Source: JADJPG01 sp964491875 (GTDB lineage: Bacteria > Verrucomicrobiota > Verrucomicrobiia > Limisphaerales > JADJPG01). Taken from it: DNA of 64,000 bases. The DNA is taken from contig CAZBIC010000012.1 in NCBI GenBank assembly GCA_964491875.1, forward strand, positions 62,001-126,000. Direction: 5' to 3'. The stretch's first letter is position 1; each line of letters opens with the position of its first letter. Below the pieces are notes generated by a model. It saw only the letters and a list, made by a program, of their open reading frames with translations. It searched no databases and was not told the origin of the DNA. Below, piece by piece: positions 1 to 8,304 of the stretch. A program made the translations under genes and the position numbers.

Positions 1-1144
1 TGGAGCGAAGCTTGGTGATGATGCCGGGGAGGTGTTCGAGCAGGTAATCGACTTCGGCATCTGTGTTGTAGAGGCCAAGGCTGAAACGGACACTGCCGCG
101 AGCGCGCATCGGACTGACATTCATGGCGGTGAGAACGTGCGACGGATCGACTGCGCCCGTTGTGCAAGCGGACCCGCTGGAGGCGCAGATGCCGAGTTGA
201 TCGAGCAACATGAGGATAGCTTCGGCCTCGACGAAATCGAACGCGATGTTGGTGGTGTTTGGCAAGCGCGGTTCTTTCGAACCGTTGCGTACGGTGTTTG
301 GAATTGTCTTGAGAATCGTGCTCTCCAACCGATCCCGAAGGGTCCGGACGCGTGTGTTCTCTTCGTCCAAGGTGGACATCGCGAGTTCGGCTGCGCGTCC
401 GAACCCAACGATATAGGGGACGTTTTCGGTGCCGCCGCGCCGGCCGCGTTCTTGATGGCCGCCGATGACGAAGGGTTGGAACTTCGCCTTCTTCTTCACG
501 TAAAGCATCCCGATGCCTTTTGGCGCGTGAAGCTTGTGGGCGGAGAGGGAGAGGAAATCGACTCCGGTGGATTTGACGTCGAGCTTGATTTTGCCGGGCG
601 TTTGCACGGCGTCCGTGTGGAACAAAACTCCCCGACTGCGGCAGATGGCGGCGATTTCTTCAATCGGGAAGATGACGCCGGTTTCATTATTGGCCCACAT
701 GACGGACACCACGGCGGTGTCGGGTCGGATCGATTGGTCGAGAACGTGCAGGTCGAGCGAGCCGTCTGATTCCACCGGCAGATAGGTAACCTCGTAGCCA
801 CGCCGCTGGAGGAACTCGCCGTACTTGATATTCGCCGAATGCTCGACTGCGGTGGTGATGACGTGGCGCTTACCGGGGCTGGTCGCGAGCGCGCTGTGGA
901 TTGCCGTGTTGTTGCTCTCCGTGCCGCAACTGGTGAAGACGATTTCTTTTGGGTCGGCGTTGATCAGGGCCGCGAGCTTTACGCGGGCGTCATCGAGATG
1001 CTGTTTGACCTGACTGCCGAACTGGTAGGCGCTGGAGGCGTTCCCCCACATGTCGCGGAGGAACGGTATCATGGCGTCAATCACCTCGGGCGCGACGCGG
1101 GTGGTGGCGTTGTTATCGAAATAATAAAGCTTCTGCTGGCTCAT
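1..1144 (-). CDS. Cysteine desulfurase, NifS/IscS class (3' end cut off by window)
   Basis: PLP-dependent enzyme that takes sulfur from L-cysteine as an enzyme persulfide for Fe-S clusters and other sulfur carriers. The reading frame runs from an ATG at 1144 to the window edge, giving about 381 of roughly 400 residues. It begins MSQQKLYYFDNNATT, the usual NifS start. The PLP lysine is in SAHKLHAPKG (Lys204) and the catalytic cysteine is in SSGSACTTG (Cys327). Both positions are close to those of E. coli IscS (206 and 328). It is divergent from cysI, and the 180 bp between them holds the cysI promoter candidate. The neighbourhood is sulfur assimilation and no iscU or iscR is visible, so the Isc, Nif or another subgroup cannot be assigned. 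Confidence 0.95.
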   Translation of the reverse strand, partial: MSQQKLYYFDNNATTRVAPEVIDAMIPFLRDMWGNASSAYQFGSQVKQHLDDARVKLAALINADPKEIVFTSCGTESNNTAIHSALATSPGKRHVITTAVEHSANIKYGEFLQRRGYEVTYLPVESDGSLDLHVLDQSIRPDTAVVSVMWANNETGVIFPIEEIAAICRSRGVLFHTDAVQTPGKIKLDVKSTGVDFLSLSAHKLHAPKGIGMLYVKKKAKFQPFVIGGHQERGRRGGTENVPYIVGFGRAAELAMSTLDEENTRVRTLRDRLESTILKTIPNTVRNGSKEPRLPNTTNIAFDFVEAEAILMLLDQLGICASSGSACTTGAVDPSHVLTAMNVSPMRARGSVRFSLGLYNTDAEVDYLLEHLPGIITKLRS

Positions 1145-1267
1145 ATCGGGCACTACGCTGAAACACCGGTTGTAGCCCGGGCGAATGACAGCGTGGCGTG
1201 AAGATTAGGTTGCTTCAGAACGAGCCACGAGAAGTTTTTTGTGGAAGCCAGCAGAACGTGAAGAGGA

Positions 1268-1296
1268 TTGACAGTGGCTGGCTTGGAATGTAGCGT
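1268..1296 (+). promoter_or_regulatory. Candidate sigma70-type promoter of the cysI operon
   Basis: A perfect TTGACA at 1268-1273 is followed after 17 bp by TAGCGT at 1291-1296, which is a weak -10. The AT-rich stretch after it runs to the cysI ATG at 1324. The position between divergent genes and ahead of a long co-directional run fits an operon promoter. No Shine-Dalgarno is visible before cysI. Confidence 0.4.
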
Positions 1297-1323
1297 ATTA
1301 TTACTATTTTAAGTAAAACACTT

Positions 1324-3009
1324 ATGATTACAACCGAGACGCAGCCGAAGCTGACTCACAATGAGGTGATCAAAGAGGCCATCCCGACTCTGGCCGGTAA
1401 TATCGCGGCTACCGTCGCTTCTGGCACCGACCAGTTTTCTGCGGACGACCAGCAGTTCATCAAGTTCCACGGCATCTATCAGCAGGACGACCGCGACCTG
1501 CGCAAGACGCAGAAGAAGTTCATGATGATGATCCGTGGACGCATCCCTGGCGGTGTGATGACCCCGGCGCAGTGGATCACGTTCGACGATCTCGCCACGA
1601 CTTACGGCAACGACACGCTGCGCATCACCACGAGGCAGAGCATCCAGTTTCACGGCGTCGTGATGGCTGGTCTCGGCCCGCTCATCAAGAAGATCAACGA
1701 CTCGCTGCTCTCCACGCTGGCTGCCTGCGGCGACGTGAACCGCAACGTCATGGCCGCGCCGACGCCCGTTCAGACCGTCGCTCGCGCCGCGATGATGGCC
1801 GACGTGCAACGCGTCGTTTCCGCGCTCGCGCCGCAAACGGGTGCGTATCACGCCATCTGGATCGATGGCGTTCAACTCAACCTTGATGACCCGGCGAACA
1901 AGGATTTCGTGGACCCGCTCTACGGGAAGACGTATCTGCCGCGCAAGTTCAAGGTGGCGTTCGTCATGCCGCCGTCCAACGACATGGACGTGTTCACGAA
2001 CTGCCTGGGCTTCATCGCCGTCGTCGAGAACGATAAACTCGTCGGTTATAATTTGGCTGTCGGTGGCGGTATGGGGCGCAGCCACGGCAACACCGTTACT
2101 TACCCGCGTCTGGCGGATGTGATTGGCTTCTTCAAGCCCGAGCACATCGTCGAGGTCGCTAAGGCCGTGCTCACCATCCATCGCGATTTCGGTGACCGCA
2201 CCGACCGCAAGCATGCCCGCCTGAAATACGTCGTCGCCGAGCGCGGCGTGGACTTCATCCGGGCGGAAGTGAATCAGCGCGCTGGCATCACTCTGGAACC
2301 GGTGCGCAGCTATCAATTCACGGCCACGAACGACAGCTACGGCTGGCATAAGGCGCTTGATGGAACAAATTTTCTGACGCTCTTCGTTGAGACGGGCCGC
2401 ATCAAAGACGCCGGAAGCTTGCGCCAGAAAACGGGCTTGCGCCGCGTCGCGGAGAAGTTCGCCAACATCGAGTTCCGCCTCACGGCGAATCAAAACGTCA
2501 TCATCGCGAACGTCAGTGACTCGGACAAAGCGGCCATCACCGCCTTGCTGGCGGAGCACGGCGTCAAGACTGAGAACCAGGCTTCGATCCTGCGTGCCGC
2601 CGCAATGGCTTGTCCGGCGCTGCCGACCTGCGGCCTCGCGCTAGCCGAGAGCGAACGCATGTTGCCCGGTCTCGTGGATCGCATCGACGCGGTCTGCGCG
2701 GAAGTTGGTTTGGCGGGCGAGGAGATTATCATCCGCTCGACCGGCTGCCCGAACGGCTGCGCGCGGCCCTACATGGCGGAAATCGCGTTTGTCGGCAAGG
2801 CACCGGGACGCTACCAGCTCTGGTTGGGCGGCAATGCTTCCGGCACGCGCTTGAACAAGATCTTCAAAGACGTGGTGAAGGAAACCGACGTGGAGATTGA
2901 GCTTCGCCCGATTCTTTCGCGTTATGCGAAGGAACGTAATACTGGCGAGCGTTTCGGTGATTGGTGCGACCGCGTGTTCTTGAAGGAACAGGTGGCGGCG
3001 ACGAACTGA
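1324..3009 (+). CDS. cysI: Assimilatory sulfite reductase, siroheme/[4Fe-4S] hemoprotein subunit
   Basis: Catalyses the six-electron reduction of sulfite to sulfide in the cytoplasm. It has 561 residues, against about 570 for E. coli CysI. The N-terminal part has the CysI-type KFHGIYQQDDRDLR and TRQSIQFHGV segments. The Fe-S/siroheme cysteines are Cys430-x5-Cys436 (CPALPTC) and Cys475-x3-Cys479 (TGCPNGCARP). It is first in a run of genes spaced 12-44 bp apart. No cysJ-type flavoprotein is in the window, so the electron donor could be ferredoxin or a flavoprotein encoded elsewhere. Similarity to nitrite reductases is expected, but the cys neighbours favour sulfite. Confidence 0.95.
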   Translation: MITTETQPKLTHNEVIKEAIPTLAGNIAATVASGTDQFSADDQQFIKFHGIYQQDDRDLRKTQKKFMMMIRGRIPGGVMTPAQWITFDDLATTYGNDTLRITTRQSIQFHGVVMAGLGPLIKKINDSLLSTLAACGDVNRNVMAAPTPVQTVARAAMMADVQRVVSALAPQTGAYHAIWIDGVQLNLDDPANKDFVDPLYGKTYLPRKFKVAFVMPPSNDMDVFTNCLGFIAVVENDKLVGYNLAVGGGMGRSHGNTVTYPRLADVIGFFKPEHIVEVAKAVLTIHRDFGDRTDRKHARLKYVVAERGVDFIRAEVNQRAGITLEPVRSYQFTATNDSYGWHKALDGTNFLTLFVETGRIKDAGSLRQKTGLRRVAEKFANIEFRLTANQNVIIANVSDSDKAAITALLAEHGVKTENQASILRAAAMACPALPTCGLALAESERMLPGLVDRIDAVCAEVGLAGEEIIIRSTGCPNGCARPYMAEIAFVGKAPGRYQLWLGGNASGTRLNKIFKDVVKETDVEIELRPILSRYAKERNTGERFGDWCDRVFLKEQVAATN

Positions 3010-3042
3010 TCTTCCGTTTCGGAACTCCCTTGCGTCGACGCC

Positions 3043-3795
3043 ATGCCCTACTCGCATCCGCAACCTGTGGAGAGGCACAATGCCTTCAAACAGGTGCGTC
3101 TGCTTGTGCCCGGCGCCGTCGCTCTGGCGGTCTCGGCGGGGTATGTGAACTCCGTGGCGCTGGGTTTCTTCCACACGCCCGTCAGTCACATGACGGGGGC
3201 GATTTCACACTTTGGAATCGACGCAGCGAGTTCCAAGTGGCCGGACGCGCTCTCGTCTCTCACGATTATCCTGGGCTTCGTTCTCGGTGCCGTCTTGAAC
3301 GGCGTGATCGTGGGTGCTTGGAAACTGATTCCTGGACGCCGCTACGGTGTGGCGATGGTGGTGGAGGGTTGCCTGCTCGGCTTGGCCACTTACCTGTTCA
3401 TCTCGAAGCATCGTCTTGCGCTCCCGGCTGTTTCGATGGCGTGCGGGTTGCAGAACGCAATGTCCAGCAGCTACTGCGGACTGATGATTCGCACCACGCA
3501 CATCACAGGTATCGTGACGGACATCGGCGTGATGATCGGTCACTGGATTCGGCATCGGCAGATCGAAAGTTGGAAACTTCGGTTTCTGGTGACCATCGTC
3601 GGCTCCTTTGGCGCAGGCTGTTGGATCGGGCATTTGGCGGACGTCCGCTTTGGACCGTCCTGTCTCGCGATTCCATCGATCGGTTTGATCATCGCGGGCG
3701 CAGTGCTGGTGCTGGCGTATCATCGCGGCTTGGTCGACTTGGTGCAGAGCGTGGAGCCAAAGCCGCCCACCACCGCCAGCTTTCCCAAACGCTGA
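3043..3795 (+). CDS. DUF1275 (YoaK-like) integral membrane protein
   Basis: A 250-residue protein with about six or seven hydrophobic segments: near residues 19-40, 67-92, 97-118, 123-145, 181-202 and 208-230. The segment AGYVNSVALGFF, followed by a TG-containing loop, is the DUF1275 signature as I know it. The molecular function of the family is not established. It sits 33 bp after cysI and 24 bp before cysH, so it is very likely co-transcribed with sulfate-assimilation genes. That position makes transport or export of a sulfur compound the natural guess, but nothing in the sequence proves it. Confidence 0.85.
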   Translation: MPYSHPQPVERHNAFKQVRLLVPGAVALAVSAGYVNSVALGFFHTPVSHMTGAISHFGIDAASSKWPDALSSLTIILGFVLGAVLNGVIVGAWKLIPGRRYGVAMVVEGCLLGLATYLFISKHRLALPAVSMACGLQNAMSSSYCGLMIRTTHITGIVTDIGVMIGHWIRHRQIESWKLRFLVTIVGSFGAGCWIGHLADVRFGPSCLAIPSIGLIIAGAVLVLAYHRGLVDLVQSVEPKPPTTASFPKR

Positions 3796-3819
3796 TTTGA
3801 ATTTTGAACTGACAGAACC

Positions 3820-4485
3820 ATGACTCCGGAACAAATCGCCAATGCCAATACCGAGCTGCGGAACAAATCCGCGCTCGAAGTCGTCCAGTGGGCCATCGCG
3901 CAAGCCAACGGCCGCGCCATCGTCTCCACGAATTTCCGTCCTTACGAGGCGGTCATCCTGCATCTCGTGACGCAAGTTCAGCCGGAGATCCCGGTGCTCT
4001 GGGTCGATCACGGCTACAATCGTCCCGCGACCTACAAGCATGCGGAGCAGCTCAAAGCGCAGCTCAAGTTGAACATCAAAGCCTACCTGCCGAAGCTCAC
4101 CGCTGCGCACTACGACGCGGTCTATGGCGGCATGCCGGAGCCGACGCCTGAGAACGAGGAACGCATCAAAGCATTCAGCACCGCGATGAAACTGGAACCG
4201 TTTCAGCGCGGAATGAAAGAGCTGGCACCGACCGTTTGGATCACGGCGCTCCGCAAAGTGCAGAATCCGAATCGCGCCGGGCTCGACATCGTTTCGCCCG
4301 ACGGCAATTTCAATTCGCTGAAGGTCAGCCCGGTCTTCCACTGGAGCGATGCGGAGATGGAGGCGTATCTCAAGAAGCACAATCTCCCGAACGAATGGGA
4401 TTACTTCGATCCCGCGAAAGCCGACGAAAAACGCGAGTGCGGCCTGCACGCGGCGTGGGGCGGAAAAGCCGTGGCGAAAGTTTGA
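3820..4485 (+). CDS. cysH: Phosphoadenylyl-sulfate (PAPS) reductase
   Basis: Thioredoxin-dependent reduction of PAPS to sulfite. It is 221 residues, slightly shorter than E. coli CysH (about 244). The C-terminal ECGLH motif carries the catalytic Cys207, which is the only cysteine in the protein. The paired cysteines that bind a [4Fe-4S] cluster in APS-reducing enzymes are absent, so the sequence predicts the PAPS-specific, cluster-free type. The nucleotide-binding core includes STNFRPYEAV and WVDHGYNRPATY. It lies 17 bp upstream of cysD. A PAPS enzyme needs APS kinase (CysC), which is neither fused to CysN nor found in this window. Confidence 0.93.
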   Translation: MTPEQIANANTELRNKSALEVVQWAIAQANGRAIVSTNFRPYEAVILHLVTQVQPEIPVLWVDHGYNRPATYKHAEQLKAQLKLNIKAYLPKLTAAHYDAVYGGMPEPTPENEERIKAFSTAMKLEPFQRGMKELAPTVWITALRKVQNPNRAGLDIVSPDGNFNSLKVSPVFHWSDAEMEAYLKKHNLPNEWDYFDPAKADEKRECGLHAAWGGKAVAKV

Positions 4486-4502
4486 TTTCAGTCCCTCAGA
4501 AC

Positions 4503-5441
4503 ATGAGTTCCTATCATCTCGATCATCTTCAGTACCTCGAAACCGAGGCCATCCACATCATGCGCGAAGTGGCCGCGGAGTTTGAACGGCCTGCACTGCT
4601 GTTTTCTGGCGGCAAGGATTCCATCTGCCTCCTGCGCCTCGCCGAGAAGGCATTTCGTCCCTCGGACATCCCGATGCCGTTTCTCAACGTCGAGACCGGC
4701 CATGAGTTTCCGGAGCTGATCGAATTCCGCGACCGTCGCGCGAAGGAACTCGGGGCGAAACTTTTTGTCCGCACCGTGGACGAAGGCATCGCCAAGGGAT
4801 TCGTCACGCCGACGCCCGGCCAGATCAGTCGCAATCAGCTCCAGATTCCCGTTCTGCTGAACGCCATCGAGGAGTTCCGTTTTGATTGCTGTATCGGCGG
4901 TGCAAGGCGCGACGAGGAGAAGGCCCGCGCGAAGGAACGCTTCTTCAGCTTCCGCGACGCGTTCGGTCAGTGGGACCCGAAGAACCAGCGCCCGGAGATT
5001 TGGAATCTCTACAACGCCCGCGTGAACCAGGGCGAAAACATGCGCGTCTTCCCGCTCTCGAACTGGACCGAGATGGACGTTTGGGAATACATCAAGAAAG
5101 AGAAGCTCGAAGTGCCGAACATCTACTTCAGCCACGAGCGCGAATGTTTCCGCCGCGGCGGCCAATGGCTGCCAGTCCCACCGCCGCACACTGATTCCAC
5201 GAAACCCGATCCTTACGCTGGCGCGCGTCCCACGGCGAAAGATCCGATCAAGAAAATGGTCTGCCGCGTGCGCACCATTGCGGACATGATCAGCACCGGC
5301 ATGATCGACAGTCCGGCCTCCACCGTGGACGACATCATCGGCGAAGTCGCCGCCGCACGCGTCACCGAACGCGGCACCCGCGCCGACGACAAGGCCAGCG
5401 AAGCCGCGATGGAAGACCGCAAGAAACAAGGTTACTTCTAA
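4503..5441 (+). CDS. cysD: Sulfate adenylyltransferase subunit 2 (ATP sulfurylase small subunit)
   Basis: Makes APS from ATP and sulfate together with the GTPase subunit CysN. It is 312 residues (E. coli about 302). The ATP pyrophosphatase loop is LLFSGGKDSICLLRL near residues 33-47, and the RRDEEKARAKERFFSFRD segment is typical of CysD. The ATG at 4503 is chosen because homology begins at MSSYHLDHLQYLE. The open frame upstream to 4236 only overlaps cysH and does not resemble CysD. It is followed by cysN after 12 bp. Confidence 0.96.
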   Translation: MSSYHLDHLQYLETEAIHIMREVAAEFERPALLFSGGKDSICLLRLAEKAFRPSDIPMPFLNVETGHEFPELIEFRDRRAKELGAKLFVRTVDEGIAKGFVTPTPGQISRNQLQIPVLLNAIEEFRFDCCIGGARRDEEKARAKERFFSFRDAFGQWDPKNQRPEIWNLYNARVNQGENMRVFPLSNWTEMDVWEYIKKEKLEVPNIYFSHERECFRRGGQWLPVPPPHTDSTKPDPYAGARPTAKDPIKKMVCRVRTIADMISTGMIDSPASTVDDIIGEVAAARVTERGTRADDKASEAAMEDRKKQGYF

Positions 5442-5453
5442 ATTTCCAATCAG

Positions 5454-6770
5454 ATGCATTCCGCTCATCCCATCGAACTCCTCCGCTTCAACACCTGCGG
5501 TTCCGTCGACGACGGCAAGTCCACGCTCATTGGTCGTTTGCTCTACGATTCGAAGTCCATCATGGAAGATCAGATGGAAGCGCTCGAACGCAGCGCCGAC
5601 ATCACCGGCGGTGGCCAGGTCAACCTCGCCAACCTCACCGATGGCCTTCGCGCCGAGCGCGAGCAGGGCATCACCATCGACGTCGCCTACCGCTACTTCG
5701 CCACGCCCAAGCGCAAGTTCATCGTCGCGGACACGCCGGGCCACGTGCAGTACACGCGCAACATGGTCACGGGCGCGAGTACGGCGAATCTCTCCATCGT
5801 GCTTGTCGATGCGCGTCTCGGCGTTATCGAGCAGACACGTCGTCACACTTACCTCGCGGCGTTGCTGGGCATTCCGCACCTGGTCATCGCGGTGAACAAG
5901 ATGGACCTCGTGGGCTGGAGCGAAGAGCGGTTTCTCGAAATCCGCGACGCTATCGAAGGATTCCTGCCGAAGCTTGATGCGTTCAAGGACGTGAAGTTCG
6001 TTCCCATCAGCGCGCTCAACGGCGACAACGTGGTGGATTTCTCCAAGCACACGCCGTGGTATTGCGGGCCCACGCTTCTCGGGCATCTCGAGACGGTCCA
6101 CATCGCCAGCGACTGGAATCTCAGCGGCCTTCGCTTCCCTGTGCAATGGGTCAACCGTCCGAACAATCCCACCGACCAGAAGCTGCACGACTTCCGCGGC
6201 CTCAGCGGCCAGCTCGCCGGCGGCATTGTGAAGGTCGGTCAGAAGGTCATGGTGCTGCCCAGCGGCATGAAGAGCACCGTGAAGGAGATTTGGACCTACG
6301 ACGGTCCGCTGCAGCAGGCGTTCTGTCCGCAGAGCGTCACGCTGGTGCTCGAGCATGACATCGATATCAGCCGCGGTGACATGATTGTGGGCTTAGATAA
6401 CCTGCCGGGCATGAGCTCTGACTTGCGCGGTCGTGTCTGCTGGATGAACCAACGGCCGCTGCAGCCGGGAAAGAAGTTCTTTCTGAAACACAGCACGCAG
6501 ACAGTGCAGGCGATTCTGAGCGGGCTCGACAGCCGGATTGACATCCAGACGTTCGATCCGATTCCCAGCCCGGCAGAACTCGGCGTAAATGACATCGGTG
6601 AAGTTCGCATCCGCACCGCAAAGCCGCTGATTTTCGACGGGTACGGCACGAATCGGTTGACGGGATCGTTCATCTTGATCGAGCAGGGGACCAATCAAAC
6701 GGTCGCAGCCGGCATGCTCTATCCGCCGACGGAACTGGTGAAGCCCGAGTACAACGACTTCGCGATTTGA
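5454..6770 (+). CDS. cysN: Sulfate adenylyltransferase subunit 1 (GTPase)
   Basis: EF-Tu-like GTPase that drives APS synthesis by CysD. It is 438 residues, slightly shorter than E. coli CysN (475). The P-loop is GSVDDGKST near the N-terminus, followed by DTPGHVQYTRNM (G3) and NKMD (G4), then beta-barrel domains 2 and 3. There is no APS kinase domain at the C-terminus, unlike NodQ-type CysNC fusions. The next gene starts 44 bp later on the same strand. Confidence 0.96.
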   Translation: MHSAHPIELLRFNTCGSVDDGKSTLIGRLLYDSKSIMEDQMEALERSADITGGGQVNLANLTDGLRAEREQGITIDVAYRYFATPKRKFIVADTPGHVQYTRNMVTGASTANLSIVLVDARLGVIEQTRRHTYLAALLGIPHLVIAVNKMDLVGWSEERFLEIRDAIEGFLPKLDAFKDVKFVPISALNGDNVVDFSKHTPWYCGPTLLGHLETVHIASDWNLSGLRFPVQWVNRPNNPTDQKLHDFRGLSGQLAGGIVKVGQKVMVLPSGMKSTVKEIWTYDGPLQQAFCPQSVTLVLEHDIDISRGDMIVGLDNLPGMSSDLRGRVCWMNQRPLQPGKKFFLKHSTQTVQAILSGLDSRIDIQTFDPIPSPAELGVNDIGEVRIRTAKPLIFDGYGTNRLTGSFILIEQGTNQTVAAGMLYPPTELVKPEYNDFAI

Positions 6771-6814
6771 CGCCAAAGAGTTGCCAGAGGAAATCCGGCG
6801 GCTAGAGTTCGCGG

Positions 6815-7909
6815 GTGATCCGGAACATCATTTTCGACTGGTCGGGCACGCTCGTGGACGATCTGCCTGCGGTCTGGGAGGCGACAAACCATGTGTTCAG
6901 TCAGGCGGGGATTCCCACGCTCTCTCTGGAACAATTCCGGGCGGAGTTCTGCCTTCCCTTCACGGGCTTTTACCAACGCTACACGCCGCACGTGCCGATG
7001 GCGCAGCTGGAAGCGTGGTTTCACGGAAAGTTCCGGGAGGTGCAGCATTCGGTGGAGGCACTGCCGCACGCTCTGGAGTTTTTGCAGTTCTGTCGGGAGC
7101 GGGGCGTGAAGACGTTCGTGCTGAGCACCGTTCACCGGGAGCATTTCGCGTTGCAGAATCGCAAGGTGGGATTCGAGGCGTTTCTCGACCGGCCTTACGT
7201 GGAGATCTGGGACAAGCGAAAGAAGATTCACGACTTGCTCGCGGAGAATGCGCTTGTCGCGGAGGAGACCTTGTTCATCGGGGACATGGAGCACGACATC
7301 GAGACGGCGCATCATGGGGGCGTCGGCTCGTGCGCGGTGTTGACCGGGTACAACAGCGTGCAACAGCTGCGGTCCGCGCGACCGGATGTGATCGTGGAAC
7401 ACCTCGGCGAATTACGCTCGTTGCTCGAACGAAACGCCATGGAGCTGTCCGCGGCGCGGGGAAGTGCGGCGCGCCAGGCGGAGGAACGCCCGGTGGTGAC
7501 GGTGGGCGCATTGATTTTCGATGACGCTGGACGGGTGTTGATGATTCGCACCCACAAATGGTCTGGCCTGTGGGGAATTCCCGGCGGCAAAACGAAGTTC
7601 GGGGAGACGTCTGAGGACGCGCTGCGACGGGAGATTATGGAAGAGACTGCGCTGGCGATTGACGAAGTGAGGTTCGTCCTGGTGCAGGATTGCATTCACT
7701 CGACGGAGTTTTATCGGGATGCGCATTTCGTGCTGCTGAATTACACGTGTCGCACCGTGGGCAAACCCGCCGTGCGGCTGAATGAGGAGGCGCAGGAGTT
7801 TCGCTGGCTCACGATGGATGAGGCGTGGAAGCTCAACCTGAATCAACCGACTCGCGTGCTTTTGGAAGCGGTAAGGCTTTCCGAGGCGGGTTGCGTCGCG
7901 GGTGGCTGA
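6815..7909 (+). CDS. HAD-like hydrolase fused to Nudix hydrolase
   Basis: A 364-residue two-domain protein starting at GTG 6815, where homology begins. Residues 1 to about 215 form a HAD-like domain with motif I FDWSGTLVDD (Asp8), a motif II serine in VLSTVH, and motif IV GDMEHD. The second Asp of the usual DxD is Ser10, so phosphatase chemistry may be altered or weak. Residues about 225-360 form a Nudix domain. Its box runs from Gly in GGKTKFGE to REIMEETAL near residues 254-277, with the RExxEE core intact. folB follows after 33 bp. Known folate biology needs a Nudix pyrophosphatase on dihydroneopterin triphosphate and a phosphatase on the monophosphate just before FolB. Both roles are candidates here by context. 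Confidence 0.85.
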   Translation: MIRNIIFDWSGTLVDDLPAVWEATNHVFSQAGIPTLSLEQFRAEFCLPFTGFYQRYTPHVPMAQLEAWFHGKFREVQHSVEALPHALEFLQFCRERGVKTFVLSTVHREHFALQNRKVGFEAFLDRPYVEIWDKRKKIHDLLAENALVAEETLFIGDMEHDIETAHHGGVGSCAVLTGYNSVQQLRSARPDVIVEHLGELRSLLERNAMELSAARGSAARQAEERPVVTVGALIFDDAGRVLMIRTHKWSGLWGIPGGKTKFGETSEDALRREIMEETALAIDEVRFVLVQDCIHSTEFYRDAHFVLLNYTCRTVGKPAVRLNEEAQEFRWLTMDEAWKLNLNQPTRVLLEAVRLSEAGCVAGG

Positions 7910-7942
7910 GCGGACTTCGCAGCAGCAAAAGGGATAAACGAT

Positions 7943-8293
7943 ATGGACAAGATCAAGATTACGGACCTCGAGGTGTTTTATCGCGTCGGAGTGCCCGAAG
8001 AAGAACGGGCCAAGCCGCAGCGACTGCTCATCACGATCGTGATGGAGCATGATTTCACGTCAGCTGTTTCACGCGACAATCTGGCTGAGACCATCGATTA
8101 CTACGCGGTGTCGCAGCGCGTGCTGAAGTTTGGCGAGGATTGCCACTGGGAGTTGATCGAGACGTTGGCGGCGGATATTGCCGCAATGATCCTCGATGAT
8201 TTCGGTCCGCGCAGTGTGTCGGTGGAGGTGAAGAAGTTCATCATCCCGCAGGCGGCCCACGTCTCGGTGTCAGTGACGCGAACTGCGCGCTGA
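7943..8293 (+). CDS. folB: Dihydroneopterin aldolase
   Basis: Converts 7,8-dihydroneopterin to 6-hydroxymethyl-dihydropterin plus glycolaldehyde in folate synthesis. It is 116 residues, the normal family length. Visible motifs are RVGVPEEER near the N-terminus, TIDYYAV (catalytic-region Tyr), ELIETLA, and the C-terminal VEVKKF segment with the lysine region. A purine-rich AAAGGGA lies upstream of the ATG. It is last in the plus-strand run and convergent with the HD-domain gene 11 bp away. No folP or folK is adjacent; folA and thyA are about 19 kb further on. Confidence 0.93.
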   Translation: MDKIKITDLEVFYRVGVPEEERAKPQRLLITIVMEHDFTSAVSRDNLAETIDYYAVSQRVLKFGEDCHWELIETLAADIAAMILDDFGPRSVSVEVKKFIIPQAAHVSVSVTRTAR

Positions 8294-8304
8294 TTTTTCC
8301 TGCG

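Noticed and set aside
1309..2559. Minus-strand open frame of 416 codons opposite cysI
   Set aside because: Antisense shadow of cysI, without family features.
4236..4502. Upstream extension of cysD overlapping cysH
   Set aside because: The extra 89 codons are out of frame with cysH and have no CysD similarity. Homology begins at the ATG at 4503.
4488..6356. Long minus-strand open frame (622 codons) opposite cysD and cysN
   Set aside because: It is the antisense shadow of two certain genes. Its translation is low-complexity and rich in Val, Glu, Asp and His, with no recognisable domain.
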